Origin: Amycolatopsis bartoniae
Lineage (GTDB): Bacteria > Actinomycetota > Actinomycetes > Mycobacteriales > Pseudonocardiaceae
DNA length: 64,000 nt
NCBI RefSeq assembly: GCF_014191255.1
Contig: NZ_JACHWH010000007.1
Location: 186,001 to 250,000 of the forward strand
Direction: 5' to 3'
Of the stretch, positions 8,125-16,257 are shown piece after piece; the stretch's first letter is position 1; the number at the start of each line of letters is the position of its first letter. The position numbers were made by a program, and so were the translations under genes. The notes under the pieces are model-generated. The model was given only the letters and a program-made list of their open reading frames with translations, was not told where the DNA came from and ran no database searches.

Positions 8125-9162
8125 TCACCCCAGACTAGGACCAGCACCCCGTCCGAGGCCATCCCCAAGCCGAAATCCGAGCAGCTTGTCGGCGTTGCCG
8201 TGGGCGATCTTTTCTCTGTCCTCTTCGGACAGATCCGAGTCGGCGAGGAACGACACCGCGCCCTCGTTGCCGAGCATGGGGAAGTCGACGGCGTGGATGA
8301 TCCGGTCCACGCCCACGGTGTCCACGCAGTAGCGCAGCTGGGCCTGGCTGAACATGCCACTGGGCGTGATGAACACGTTGTCCCGGAAGTACTCGCGAAA
8401 GGTCCGGTCCAATCCGGTCAGCCGCCGCGGCATGGCCTCGTCCAGCCGGTCGAGGTAGAACGGGATGAACTCGCCCCAGTGCCCCAGGACGAACTGCAGG
8501 TCCGGGTAGCGGTCGAGCACCCCGGCCAGCACCAGGTGCAGGAAGTGCACGGCCGTTTCCTGGTGCCAGCCCCACGCGGCCAGCCGGAAGGCCGCGGACA
8601 CCGCGGGCGAGAGCCCGCCGGCGTAGTTGGCGTCGCTGACCGCCAACGGCGGCGGGGCCGGATGCAGGTAGATCGGCACGGCCAGCTCGCTCGCGGCGCG
8701 CAGGATGGGATCGAACCGGGGCTGGTCGAGGAACTCGCCGTCGGTGCGGCCCATGATCATCGTGCCGACGAAGCCCAGTTCGCCCACGCAGCGGCGCAGT
8801 TCGCCGGCGGCCGCATCGGGTACGGCCGTGGGCAGGGTGGCGAAGGCGGCGAACCGGCCCGGGTGTGCCTTGACCGCCTCGGCCACGGTGTCGTTGGCCG
8901 CCGTGGTCAGCGCCGGCGCGACATCGGCGGGCAGGAACGTGTTCAGGCAGGACAGCACCTGCGTGGTGATGCCGTTGCGGTCCATGTCGGCGATCCGGGC
9001 GGCGCCGAGGTCCGCCAGCAGGTCCAGCCGCTCCGTGTAGGGCATCCCGGCGCTCACGTCGAACACCGCCGCGTGGCCGGGCACGAGTTCGGTCATGGCC
9101 GGCGCACCGGCCGCGGACACCGCCGGGTCGGACCAGTGTTCTTCGAGCGTGACGATCCGCAT
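8125..9162 (-). CDS. Metal-dependent amidohydrolase-family decarboxylase (gamma-resorcylate decarboxylase-like)
   Basis: A 345-residue TIM-barrel protein of the amidohydrolase-2 family. It starts MRIVTLEEHW, where the Glu (and often His) bind metal in the decarboxylase branch. Further signatures are PIYLHPAPPP, the metal His in FVLGHWGE, and the catalytic Asp in IIHAVDFPM. Relatives non-oxidatively decarboxylate hydroxybenzoates, for example gamma-resorcylate or 5-carboxyvanillate. ATG 9162 follows CAGGGG. A divergent LysR gene and an inverted repeat between them imply regulation by an aromatic effector. Simple hydrolase activity is the alternative. Confidence 0.85.
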   Translation of the reverse strand: MRIVTLEEHWSDPAVSAAGAPAMTELVPGHAAVFDVSAGMPYTERLDLLADLGAARIADMDRNGITTQVLSCLNTFLPADVAPALTTAANDTVAEAVKAHPGRFAAFATLPTAVPDAAAGELRRCVGELGFVGTMIMGRTDGEFLDQPRFDPILRAASELAVPIYLHPAPPPLAVSDANYAGGLSPAVSAAFRLAAWGWHQETAVHFLHLVLAGVLDRYPDLQFVLGHWGEFIPFYLDRLDEAMPRRLTGLDRTFREYFRDNVFITPSGMFSQAQLRYCVDTVGVDRIIHAVDFPMLGNEGAVSFLADSDLSEEDREKIAHGNADKLLGFRLGDGLGRGAGPSLG

Positions 9163-9233
9163 CGCTACCCCTGTTCGTCCGGAAATCCTCACCTCCACCC
9201 TGGCCCTGCCGGGCGATAGGCTCCAACACTTGT

Positions 9234-9253
9234 TACTGATGCATCGATCAGTA
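9234..9253. promoter_or_regulatory. LysR-type operator (inverted repeat)
   Basis: The arms TACTGAT and ATCAGTA are perfectly inverted around GCATCG, 20 bases upstream of the LysR start and facing the divergent decarboxylase gene. LysR proteins recognise interrupted dyads in such divergent gaps, so this is the likely activator/autorepressor site. The AGGAGG ribosome-binding site of the regulator lies just downstream. Confidence 0.5.
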
Positions 9254-9272
9254 CTGCTGATAGGAGGCCGGG

Positions 9273-10148
9273 GTGGAGCTGCGGCACCTGCGCTACTTCG
9301 TCGCCGTGGCCGAGGAGGGCGGGTTCAGCCGGGCCGCCCGCCGCCTGCACGTGGTCCAGCCCACGCTGAGCATGCAGATCCGCGACCTGGAGACCGAACT
9401 GGGCGGTCCGCTGTTCGACCGGGGCACGCGGCGCACGCGGCTCACTCCGGCGGGCCGGGCGTTCCTGACCGAGGCCCGGCGGGTACTCGCCCAGGCCGAG
9501 CACGCACAGGCCGCGGCGCGGTCGGCGCTGCGCGGGGAGACCGGCAGTGTGCGGATCGGCGTGGCGGGCGCGGCGGTGTTCGGCGGGATCCTGACCGCCC
9601 GGATCCGCGCGTTCCACGAGGCCAGGCCGCTGGTCCGGATCGAACTGCGGGAGGCGGGACCCCGGACGCAGCGGGCCGCGATCCTGGCCGGAGAACTGGA
9701 TGTCGGCTACAGCGCGCTCGCGGCGCCGGCCGGTGAACCCCGGCTGGCGTCGACCCCGGCCAGTTCGGTGTCGTTCCTGGTCGCGCTGCCCGCCGGGCAC
9801 CCGCTGGCCGGGCACGAGACGCTGAGCGCCGGGCAGCTCACCGGCGCGGAGCTGATCGAGTACGCCACCGGCGACGACCGGGACGAGCCGGCGTTCCACG
9901 GGCTGCGCCAGTTGTGGTCTTCGCCGGCCCGGTTTCGCGCGGACAGCACGCTGAGCGTGCTCGCGCTGGTCGCGGCAGGGGTGGGCCTCGCCGTGGTCCC
10001 GGCCGGGGTGGACGGGGCGGCCGTGCCGGACGTCGTGTACCGGCCGCTCACCGAACCCGGCCTCACCGTCGGCTTCCACCTCCTGCACCGCGCCGCCGAA
10101 ACCGACCCGGCGGTGACCGCCTTCCTGGCCACCGCCCAGCACGGTTGA
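9273..10148 (+). CDS. LysR-family transcriptional regulator
   Basis: A 291-residue LTTR. The N-terminal winged helix-turn-helix (ELRHLRYFVAVAEEGGFSRA ... HVVQPTLSMQIRDLE) is followed by a helical linker and a periplasmic-binding-protein-like effector domain (SVRIGVAGAAVFGGIL onward). The GTG start is preceded by GGAGG. It is divergent from the decarboxylase-type amidohydrolase gene, which is its probable target, through the dyad at 9234-9253. Confidence 0.93.
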   Translation: MELRHLRYFVAVAEEGGFSRAARRLHVVQPTLSMQIRDLETELGGPLFDRGTRRTRLTPAGRAFLTEARRVLAQAEHAQAAARSALRGETGSVRIGVAGAAVFGGILTARIRAFHEARPLVRIELREAGPRTQRAAILAGELDVGYSALAAPAGEPRLASTPASSVSFLVALPAGHPLAGHETLSAGQLTGAELIEYATGDDRDEPAFHGLRQLWSSPARFRADSTLSVLALVAAGVGLAVVPAGVDGAAVPDVVYRPLTEPGLTVGFHLLHRAAETDPAVTAFLATAQHG

Positions 10149-10203
10149 GCGTCCACAGTGGCGGTTCCGTTCGCCGTGTCCTTGCCTGAAGGTGCACACG
10201 GCG

Positions 10204-10222
10204 CGCCCGAATGCCTCGGGCG
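10204..10222. terminator. Hairpin downstream of the LysR gene
   Basis: CGCCCGA and TCGGGCG form a perfect 7-bp stem with a 5-base loop (ATGCC), 56 bases after the LysR stop and 64 bases before the next start. There is no U-tract, which is common for actinobacterial hairpin terminators. A regulatory role for the next gene is possible. Confidence 0.45.
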
Positions 10223-10286
10223 GTGAGTCTCCTCCCCCGGCAGTGCCGTATCGCAGGGTGCACGAGCCGATTTCGGAGGTAACCGC

Positions 10287-10829
10287 ATGAGAAACGCACT
10301 GCCGGTCGTCGCCCTGCTCGCCGCCGGGCTGGTGACCGCGTCCACCGCGAGCGCCGCTCCCGCCGAGCCGGCGAGCGAGCTGCCGCGGACCGTCAGCAGC
10401 ACCACGACCCCGGTACCCGGCGAACTGCGCGTCCCCGACGGCCAGGACCTCGTCCTGACCGCGCGGGTCGAGCAGGGTGCCCAGGTCTACACCTGCGCCG
10501 GCGGGGCGTGGGCACTGCTGGAACCCGCCGCGGTGCTGCGTTCCGGTGGCACCGTGGTGCTGCACACCAAGGGACCGCAGTGGATCTCCCCCGCCGACGG
10601 CAGCGCCGTCACCGGCACCGCGGTGGCGAGCGTGCCCGTCACCGGCGCCGTACCGCAGCTGCTGCTCAAGTCGACCGCCAACCGCGGCACCGGGCTGTTC
10701 GGAAGCGTGGACTACATCCAGCGGCTGAACACCAACGGCGGCGTCGCGCCGGCGGGCCAGTGCACCGAGGGTGCGCTGCAGGCCGTTCCCTACTACGCCG
10801 AGTACCGCTTCTACGAGGCGTCCACTTAG
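10287..10829 (+). CDS. Secreted DUF3455-like protein
   Basis: A 180-residue exported protein. A signal peptide covers about residues 1-23 (MRNALPVVALLAAGLVTAST, cleavage after ASA). The mature part resembles the DUF3455 family: QVYTCAGGAWALLEPAA, HTKGPQWISPADGS and a terminal SVDYIQRLNTNGGVAPAGQC region with two Cys that could pair. A strong GGAGGT ribosome-binding site precedes the ATG. No catalytic residues are recognisable; it is probably a cell-surface or secreted protein of unknown role. Confidence 0.8.
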   Translation: MRNALPVVALLAAGLVTASTASAAPAEPASELPRTVSSTTTPVPGELRVPDGQDLVLTARVEQGAQVYTCAGGAWALLEPAAVLRSGGTVVLHTKGPQWISPADGSAVTGTAVASVPVTGAVPQLLLKSTANRGTGLFGSVDYIQRLNTNGGVAPAGQCTEGALQAVPYYAEYRFYEAST

Positions 10830-10850
10830 GACCGCCAGCCCGCGCGGCGG

Positions 10851-10871
10851 CGGTCCGTTAAGATCGGACCG
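10851..10871. promoter_or_regulatory. Inverted repeat enclosing a -10-like TAAGAT
   Basis: CGGTCCG and CGGACCG are perfect 7-bp arms around TTAAGAT, which contains a plausible -10 hexamer TAAGAT. The element is 33 bases before the amidohydrolase start at 10904. A repressor binding here would cover the promoter. It could also act as a short hairpin terminator of the preceding gene. Confidence 0.4.
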
Positions 10872-10903
10872 GTCAACGGCCGGGACGCGCGAGAAGGAGC
10901 GAT

Positions 10904-12097
10904 GTGGAGTCGGTCTACTTCACCGGTGGCACGGTCGTGACCTGCGTGCCCGGGGCCACCGAGACCGAAGCCGTCCTGGCCGGCGCCACCGTCGAGGTCA
11001 ACGGGGACGTGATCGTCGGCGTGGGCGACCTCGAAATCGCGCGCAGTGCGACCCGGCACGACCTTCGAGGCCGCTACCTGATGCCCGGGCTGTGGGACGC
11101 GCACGTCCATCTCGGCGGCCTCGTGCCGCCCCACGACGGGCTCGCGCAGGCCGCCGACCCCCGCCACCAGATGGCGCGGTGCATCGCGAAGGCACAGGAC
11201 AACCTCCGGCACGGCGTCACCTCGGTCCGGTCGCTCGGCGAACAGGACGGCACGGACCTCCTCCTGCGCGACCTGATCGCCTCCGGCGTCGTCCGCGGTC
11301 CCCGCGTCTACGCCAGCGGCGACGTGCAGTGGTCCAGCCTCGAAGCGGGAGTGGACAACGTCCGGCGCCACGTCCGGGAACGCGTCTTCGCCGACGCCGA
11401 CCAGATCAAACTCCTGCTCACCGGCGGCATCCCCTACCCCGGGCCGGTGACCACACTGACCATGCGCCGGGAGGAACTCGAAGCCGCCATCACCGAAGCC
11501 CACGCCTGGGACCGTCCCGTCGCGGTGCACGCCATGGGTGACGAGGCGGTCCGGATGGCGATCGAGTGCGGGGCCGACACCATCGAGCACGCTTTCGCGT
11601 GTTCGCCCGAGCTGGCGAAGATCTTCGTCCGGGACGGCCTGACCTTCTGCCCGACCCTCGTCGTCACCGCCACCTGGACCCCGGAAAGCCTTGCGGCACA
11701 AGGACTTCCGGACTGGATGGCGGCCAACGCCGAGGCGACCCGGGAAGGGCACCACGAGCTCTTCGCCGCGGTGGCCGAGCTGGGCGGAACCGTCTGCGCC
11801 GGAGTGGACAACCTGCCCCGCCGCGGCCCCCACGACCTCGGCATCGAACAAGCCGGCGAGCTGACCGGCCTCGTGCGCGAGCTGGAACTCATGGTCGGAC
11901 TGGGACTGAGCACACTGGACGCCCTGCGCGCAGCCACCGTCAACGCCGCCGCCACAGTCGGCGCGGCGCACAAGGTCGGCACCATCGAAGCGGGCAGGAC
12001 CGCCGACTTCCTCGTGCTGGACCAGAATCCCCTCGCCGACATCCGGGCGCTTCGAGAGGTCGCCGAGGTCTGGCAGGCAGGCGTACGGGTGCACTGA
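10904..12097 (+). CDS. Amidohydrolase (imidazolonepropionase/prolidase-like)
   Basis: A 397-residue metal-dependent amidohydrolase. The first metal site is DAHVHLGG (HxH) after the conserved YLMPGLWD. Other active-site elements are IKLLLTGG (candidate bridging Lys), VAVHAMGD, TIEHAF and the late Asp in CAGVDN. The C-terminal composite beta domain ends TADFLVLDQNPLADI, typical of the imidazolonepropionase-like group that hydrolyses cyclic amides or Xaa-Pro/Xaa-Lys dipeptides. The GTG at 10904 is chosen because GAAGGAG lies upstream. Substrate unknown. Confidence 0.87.
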   Translation: MESVYFTGGTVVTCVPGATETEAVLAGATVEVNGDVIVGVGDLEIARSATRHDLRGRYLMPGLWDAHVHLGGLVPPHDGLAQAADPRHQMARCIAKAQDNLRHGVTSVRSLGEQDGTDLLLRDLIASGVVRGPRVYASGDVQWSSLEAGVDNVRRHVRERVFADADQIKLLLTGGIPYPGPVTTLTMRREELEAAITEAHAWDRPVAVHAMGDEAVRMAIECGADTIEHAFACSPELAKIFVRDGLTFCPTLVVTATWTPESLAAQGLPDWMAANAEATREGHHELFAAVAELGGTVCAGVDNLPRRGPHDLGIEQAGELTGLVRELELMVGLGLSTLDALRAATVNAAATVGAAHKVGTIEAGRTADFLVLDQNPLADIRALREVAEVWQAGVRVH

Positions 12098-12200
12098 ACC
12101 GCCGTCACGAGCGGGCGGGCCCACGACGCCGGTTCGCGCGTTAGTCTGTGCCACCTCAGTTCGGCCGGTGCTCACCGGATGACGCGGGGTCGTGATCGCG

Positions 12201-13127
12201 ATGTCAGAGCTGTCCGAGGAAACCCTGCGCTGGGCGGCCGGCGCGGTGGGAGGCGGCGTCCGGGTGGCCGCTGTCGCCGGCTTGCGGGAGGACGCGAACC
12301 CGTGGCTGTTGAGGTTCGAACCGGCCGGTCGCGCCGAGGCGGCTGTGCTGCGGCTCGGCGACCCGGACGACCCGGACCATTGCCTGCGGTTCGGCACCGA
12401 GGTGGCGGCGCTGCGGATTGCCGGTGACCACCGGTTGCCCGCCGCACGGCTGATCGCCGCGGACCTCGACGGTGCCGAAGCAGGTGCGTTGGCGGTGCTG
12501 ACCACGGTCCTGCCCGGCGACAGCAAGATCCCGCCGGTCGCCTCCGCCGAGCGGCTGCGCGACCTGGGGGCCGCGGCGGCCGCACTGCAGGCGGTCCCGT
12601 TGACGCCTCGGGCCGCTCTGCCGCTGCGGACCCGTTCGATAGCGGATGTGGACTTCGCGGCCCGCCGCCGCGAGAAGGGCACCACCGCGCTGCTGACGGC
12701 AGCCGAGGAACGGCTGGACCGGCTACCCGCACCCGAAGGCCCGACGGTCTTCGTCCACGGCGACCTGTGGCACGGGAACACCCTGTGGTCCGGCGACCGC
12801 TGCACCGGTCTAGTCGACTGGGACTGCGCCGGCGCCGGCTCGGCGGGAATCGACCTGGGCGGGGCGCGCTTCGACGCGGCCCTGATGTTCGGGCTCCCCG
12901 CCGCCGGCCACGTGCTCGAAGGCTGGCAGCGGGCCGCCGGGCGACGGGCGGACCGGCTCGCCTACTGGGACGTCGTGGCGGCGACCTGCACCCTGGCCGA
13001 CATGGCGTTCTGCGTCCCGGTCCTGCGTGACCAGGGCCGGCCGGACCTCGACGCCGGCGTTCTGGGGGAACGCCGGGACGCCTTCCTCAGCGCCGCGCTG
13101 GCCCGGCTCGACGCCGACGAACGATAG
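12201..13127 (+). CDS. Aminoglycoside-phosphotransferase-fold kinase
   Basis: A 308-residue protein of the APH/choline-kinase fold. The catalytic loop VFVHGDLWHGNTLW gives the Brenner motif HGDxxxxN, and GLVDWDCAGAGSAGIDLG supplies the metal-binding Asp and the following Asp. The N-lobe nucleotide region is poorly conserved, as is usual for this family. Substrates range from aminoglycosides and macrolides to small metabolites; none is indicated here. ATG 12201 is chosen because GGGG lies 11 bases upstream; GTG 12192 is the alternative. Probably monocistronic. Confidence 0.82.
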   Translation: MSELSEETLRWAAGAVGGGVRVAAVAGLREDANPWLLRFEPAGRAEAAVLRLGDPDDPDHCLRFGTEVAALRIAGDHRLPAARLIAADLDGAEAGALAVLTTVLPGDSKIPPVASAERLRDLGAAAAALQAVPLTPRAALPLRTRSIADVDFAARRREKGTTALLTAAEERLDRLPAPEGPTVFVHGDLWHGNTLWSGDRCTGLVDWDCAGAGSAGIDLGGARFDAALMFGLPAAGHVLEGWQRAAGRRADRLAYWDVVAATCTLADMAFCVPVLRDQGRPDLDAGVLGERRDAFLSAALARLDADER

Positions 13128-13156
13128 CCGCGATCGGCTGAACCGGGCCACCGCGG

Positions 13157-13921
13157 TCAGGCGTCCCGCCACACCGGATCCCGCTTCTCCGCGAAAGCCC
13201 GGGCGCCTTCCCTGGCGTCCTCGGACGCGAACACCGGCCGCACCAGCTCCTCCTGCCGGTCGAAGGCCTCGTCGGCGCTCCAGCCCGGCGCGAGGCTGAC
13301 GACCGCCTTGGACGCGCGCACGGCCAACGGCGCGTTGGCGATGATCCGGCGCGCGAGCGCCATCGCCGCGTCGAGAGCGCCGCCGGGCTCGGTGAGGCGG
13401 TTGACCATGCCGTGGCGGTGCGCCACCGTCGCGTCGAACGGGTCACCGGTGAGCGCGTATTCCATGGCCAGCTGGTAGGGCATGCGCGAGGGCAGCCGCA
13501 GCAGCCCGCCCGCGGCGGCCACCAGCCCGCGCTTGACCTCGGGGATGCCGAACCACGCGTTGTCCGCCGCGACGATCAGGTCGCAGGCCAGCGCGAGCTC
13601 GCACCCGCCTGCCAGCGCGTACCCCTCGACCGCGGCGATCATCGGTTTCGCCAGGCGGCGCTGCGTCAGCCCCGCCAGGCCGAGTCCCGGCAGCACGACG
13701 GTCTCACCGCGCAGGTAGGCCTTGAGGTCCATCCCCGCGCAGAACGTGCCGCCGGCGCCGGTCAGCACACCGGCGAGCAGGTCGTCGCGCTCGGCCAGCC
13801 GTTCGAGCGCCGCGTTGACGGCGGTGGCGACCGCGGCGTTCACGGCGTTGCGGGCTCGCGGCCGGTTGATGGTGATGACCAGGACCCGGTCCTGTTCCCC
13901 GACCAGCACCTCATCGCTCAT
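13157..13921 (-). CDS. Enoyl-CoA hydratase/isomerase (crotonase fold)
   Basis: A 254-residue crotonase. The oxyanion-hole segments are FCAGMDLKAYL (first NH) and AGGCELALACDLIVA (second). At the position of the second catalytic Glu, the sequence FGIPEVKRGLVAAAGG keeps the Glu of the family signature. Its ATG overlaps the stop of the acyl-CoA dehydrogenase gene upstream (13918-13921), so the two act in one beta-oxidation-like sequence with the alcohol dehydrogenase gene. The exact acyl chain is unknown. Confidence 0.92.
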   Translation of the reverse strand: MSDEVLVGEQDRVLVITINRPRARNAVNAAVATAVNAALERLAERDDLLAGVLTGAGGTFCAGMDLKAYLRGETVVLPGLGLAGLTQRRLAKPMIAAVEGYALAGGCELALACDLIVAADNAWFGIPEVKRGLVAAAGGLLRLPSRMPYQLAMEYALTGDPFDATVAHRHGMVNRLTEPGGALDAAMALARRIIANAPLAVRASKAVVSLAPGWSADEAFDRQEELVRPVFASEDAREGARAFAEKRDPVWRDA

Positions 13922-15087
13922 CGCGGCAGCTCCCTGCCCGTGGGGACGAGGGACCGGGCGATGACGTTGCGCTGCACCTCACTCGTGCCCTCGCCGATCT
14001 CCAGGATCTTGGCATCGGCGTAGAAGCGCGAGATGGCCGACTCGCGGATGAACCCGTACCCGCCGTGGATCTGCACGCTGGCGCTGGCGGCGCGGTTGGC
14101 CACCTCGGAGGCGTAGAGCTTCGCCATGGCCGCGGCCTTGGCGAACGGGCGGCCCTGGTCGCCCAGCCACGCGGCGCGGTACACGAGCCAGCGGGCGGCC
14201 TCGACCTCGGTGGCCATGTCGGCGAGCTTGTGGCCGACGGCCTGGAACCTGTTGATCGGACGGCCGAACTGCTCGCGGTCACCCGCGTGCCGGACGGCGA
14301 GGTCGAGCGCGGCCTGCGCGAGCGACAGCGACAACGCGGCGACGCTGATCCGTCCCGCGTCCAGCACCTCCAGGAACTGCCGCAGCCCGTTGCCCTCCTC
14401 ACCCAGCAGGTGGTCCTCGGGGATCCAGCAGTCGGTGAACACCAGCTCGCGGGTGTCCAGCGCGTGCCAGCCGAGTTTGCGCAGCGGCTGCCCCTTTTCG
14501 TAACCGGCGGTGCCGTCGGGGACGAAGAACGTGCCGTACCGCTTCTTGCCGTTGTCGTCGGTGCCGGTGACGGCCAGCACGGTCACGCCAAGGCTCATCT
14601 CGGTGCCGGCGTTGCTGATGAACATCTTGGTGCCGTTGAGCACCCAGCCGTCCTCGGTGCGCCGCGCCGTGGTGCGGATGCCCGCGGCGTCCGAGCCCGC
14701 GGTGGGTTCGGTGAGCCCGAACGCGCCGAGGTTCTCGCCCGTGGCGAGCGGGACGAGCCAGCGCTTCTTCTGTTCCTCGGTCCCGAACCGCGCCAGCGGC
14801 AGGGTGGCGATCGTGGAGTGGGCGTTCCACGCCGACGCCACCGACTGGTCCGCCTCGCCGAGCGCTTCCATCACGGCCACATAGGACACGAACCCCGCGT
14901 CGGCGCCGCCGTAGGACTCGTCGACGAGCATGCCCATCAGGCCCAGCTCGCCCAGCTTGCGGAACACCTGCACGGGGAAGTGGGACCGTTCGGACCATTC
15001 CGCGGCGTACGGGGCGATCTCCTTCGCCGCGAAGTCGCGGCACATCCGTTGCAGCGCAACGGTTTCCGCGGGCAGATCAAAATCCAT
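13918..15087 (-). CDS. Acyl-CoA dehydrogenase
   Basis: A 389-residue FAD-dependent acyl-CoA dehydrogenase with all three domains: N-terminal helices, the beta-domain signature [14 protein letters not shown], and the C-terminal helical domain ending with [11 protein letters not shown] and [16 protein letters not shown]. The usual catalytic Glu region ([11 protein letters not shown]) is present. It sits between an alcohol dehydrogenase gene (1-base gap) and an enoyl-CoA hydratase gene (4-base overlap), so alcohol oxidation, desaturation and hydration are probably sequential or parallel steps in one catabolic unit. Confidence 0.93.
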   Translation of the reverse strand: MDFDLPAETVALQRMCRDFAAKEIAPYAAEWSERSHFPVQVFRKLGELGLMGMLVDESYGGADAGFVSYVAVMEALGEADQSVASAWNAHSTIATLPLARFGTEEQKKRWLVPLATGENLGAFGLTEPTAGSDAAGIRTTARRTEDGWVLNGTKMFISNAGTEMSLGVTVLAVTGTDDNGKKRYGTFFVPDGTAGYEKGQPLRKLGWHALDTRELVFTDCWIPEDHLLGEEGNGLRQFLEVLDAGRISVAALSLSLAQAALDLAVRHAGDREQFGRPINRFQAVGHKLADMATEVEAARWLVYRAAWLGDQGRPFAKAAAMAKLYASEVANRAASASVQIHGGYGFIRESAISRFYADAKILEIGEGTSEVQRNVIARSLVPTGRELPR

Positions 15088-15088
15088 C

Positions 15089-16141
15089 TCAGTGCTCCTC
15101 GGGGTCGAGCAGGATCTTCAGATGGGAACCCGAACCAAGGTCGTGGAACGCGTCGAGTCCCCGGGACAGCGGGTACACCCCGGTCAGCAGGGGCGAGGGG
15201 TCGAACCGGGCCGCGGCGACCAGGTCGAGCACGCGGGGGATGTCGAAGTTGTAGCCGAGCGTGCCGAGCACGGTCCGCTCGAACGGCACGATCTGCTTCA
15301 GCGGCAACGACGCGGCGCCACCGCTGATTCCGGCGAGCACCGCCCGGCCGCCCCGGCGGACCGTGGACACCGCGAGCTCGGCGAGTTCGGGCCGTCCGGT
15401 GGCCTCCACGACGACGTCCGGCCCGATCCGCCCGGTGCGCAGGAACACCTCGCGCCGCACGTCGGTGACGGCCGGGTCGAAGACCTCGGTCGCCCCGATT
15501 TCGGCGGCCCGCTTGGCCCGCTCGGGGGCGGGTTCGCTGACGTAGATGCCGGCCGCACCGGCGAGTTCGAGCGCCATCAGCACCGCGATGCCGATCGGGC
15601 CCGCGCCGAGGAGCAGGACGTTGTCACCCGGCTGCACGCCCGCCCGGCGCACGGCGTGCAGTCCCACGGCGAGTGGCTCGGCCAGTGCCGCGAGCTGGTC
15701 GCTCACCCCGTCCGGGACCGGGACGAGCCCGTAGGCGGGCACGGTGACCAGCGGGGCGAAGGCGCCCGGCGAGGCGAGGCCGACGGAGCCGCCCTTCGCG
15801 CAGATGTGGTACTCGCCGTGGCGGCACCAACGGCAGGTGCCGCAGCGCAGACAGGGGTCCACGGCCACTCTGGTGCCGGGTTCGATGCCCGGCACCGGGG
15901 AGCCGAGCGCGACGACCCGGCCGCTGAACTCGTGGCCGAGGGTCACCGGCGGGCGCAGTCCGGTCAGCGGGTGGGGTTCCGTCCTGATCAGGTTCGGCCC
16001 GTGGGTGTGCTCGTGCAGGTCGGTACCGCAGATGCCCGCGTACGTGACCGCCACCAGCGCTTCGCCGGGGCCGGGATCGGACGGCTCGGGCACCTCGTCC
16101 AGTCGTAGATCACCCCGGCCGTGCCACCGCAAGGCTCGCAT
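15089..16141 (-). CDS. Zinc-dependent alcohol dehydrogenase (MDR, sorbitol/butanediol type)
   Basis: A 350-residue medium-chain dehydrogenase. The catalytic zinc ligands lie in GICGTDLHEH (Cys) and VTLGHEFSG (His-Glu). The structural zinc lobe is CLRCGTCRWC...HIC (four Cys). The NAD Rossmann motif is LLLGAGPIGIAV with SEPAPERAK at the end of the second strand, suggesting NAD preference. It resembles 2,3-butanediol and polyol dehydrogenases. It is the first gene of the minus-strand catabolic operon and divergent from the E1 gene, which would fit a shared diol/acetoin-like substrate class. Confidence 0.92.
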   Translation of the reverse strand: MRALRWHGRGDLRLDEVPEPSDPGPGEALVAVTYAGICGTDLHEHTHGPNLIRTEPHPLTGLRPPVTLGHEFSGRVVALGSPVPGIEPGTRVAVDPCLRCGTCRWCRHGEYHICAKGGSVGLASPGAFAPLVTVPAYGLVPVPDGVSDQLAALAEPLAVGLHAVRRAGVQPGDNVLLLGAGPIGIAVLMALELAGAAGIYVSEPAPERAKRAAEIGATEVFDPAVTDVRREVFLRTGRIGPDVVVEATGRPELAELAVSTVRRGGRAVLAGISGGAASLPLKQIVPFERTVLGTLGYNFDIPRVLDLVAAARFDPSPLLTGVYPLSRGLDAFHDLGSGSHLKILLDPEEH

Positions 16142-16163
16142 CCGACCCACCTTCGCGTCAGAG

Positions 16164-16184
16164 TTGTTTTTTCGAACAATCGGT
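16164..16184. promoter_or_regulatory. Operator candidate between alcohol dehydrogenase and E1 genes
   Basis: An A/T-rich patch unusual for this DNA. TTGTT and AACAA are inverted around TTTTCG, and AACAATCGGT on the plus strand reads ACCGATTGTT on the minus strand. The latter resembles the core ACCGACTGGT of the 28-base dyad at 19026-19053. Both dyads flank the TetR gene at 18234-18893, so that repressor may control both promoters. Inferred from sequence similarity only. Confidence 0.4.
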
Positions 16185-16257
16185 ACAAGAATCGTGGTTC
16201 CCCGCCAGATGTCAAGGGGGCGGGCCGAAACCCCAGCAGGACAAGGGCGAGATCGAG

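Noticed and set aside
9273-12097. Decarboxylase, LysR and downstream amidohydrolase as one pathway
   Set aside because: The genes are separated by a hairpin, a secreted protein gene and a new promoter-like dyad, so shared function is not supported.
13126-13139. AGCCG/CGGCT hairpin between the convergent kinase and hydratase genes
   Set aside because: Only five base pairs and no supporting features; too weak to call a terminator.
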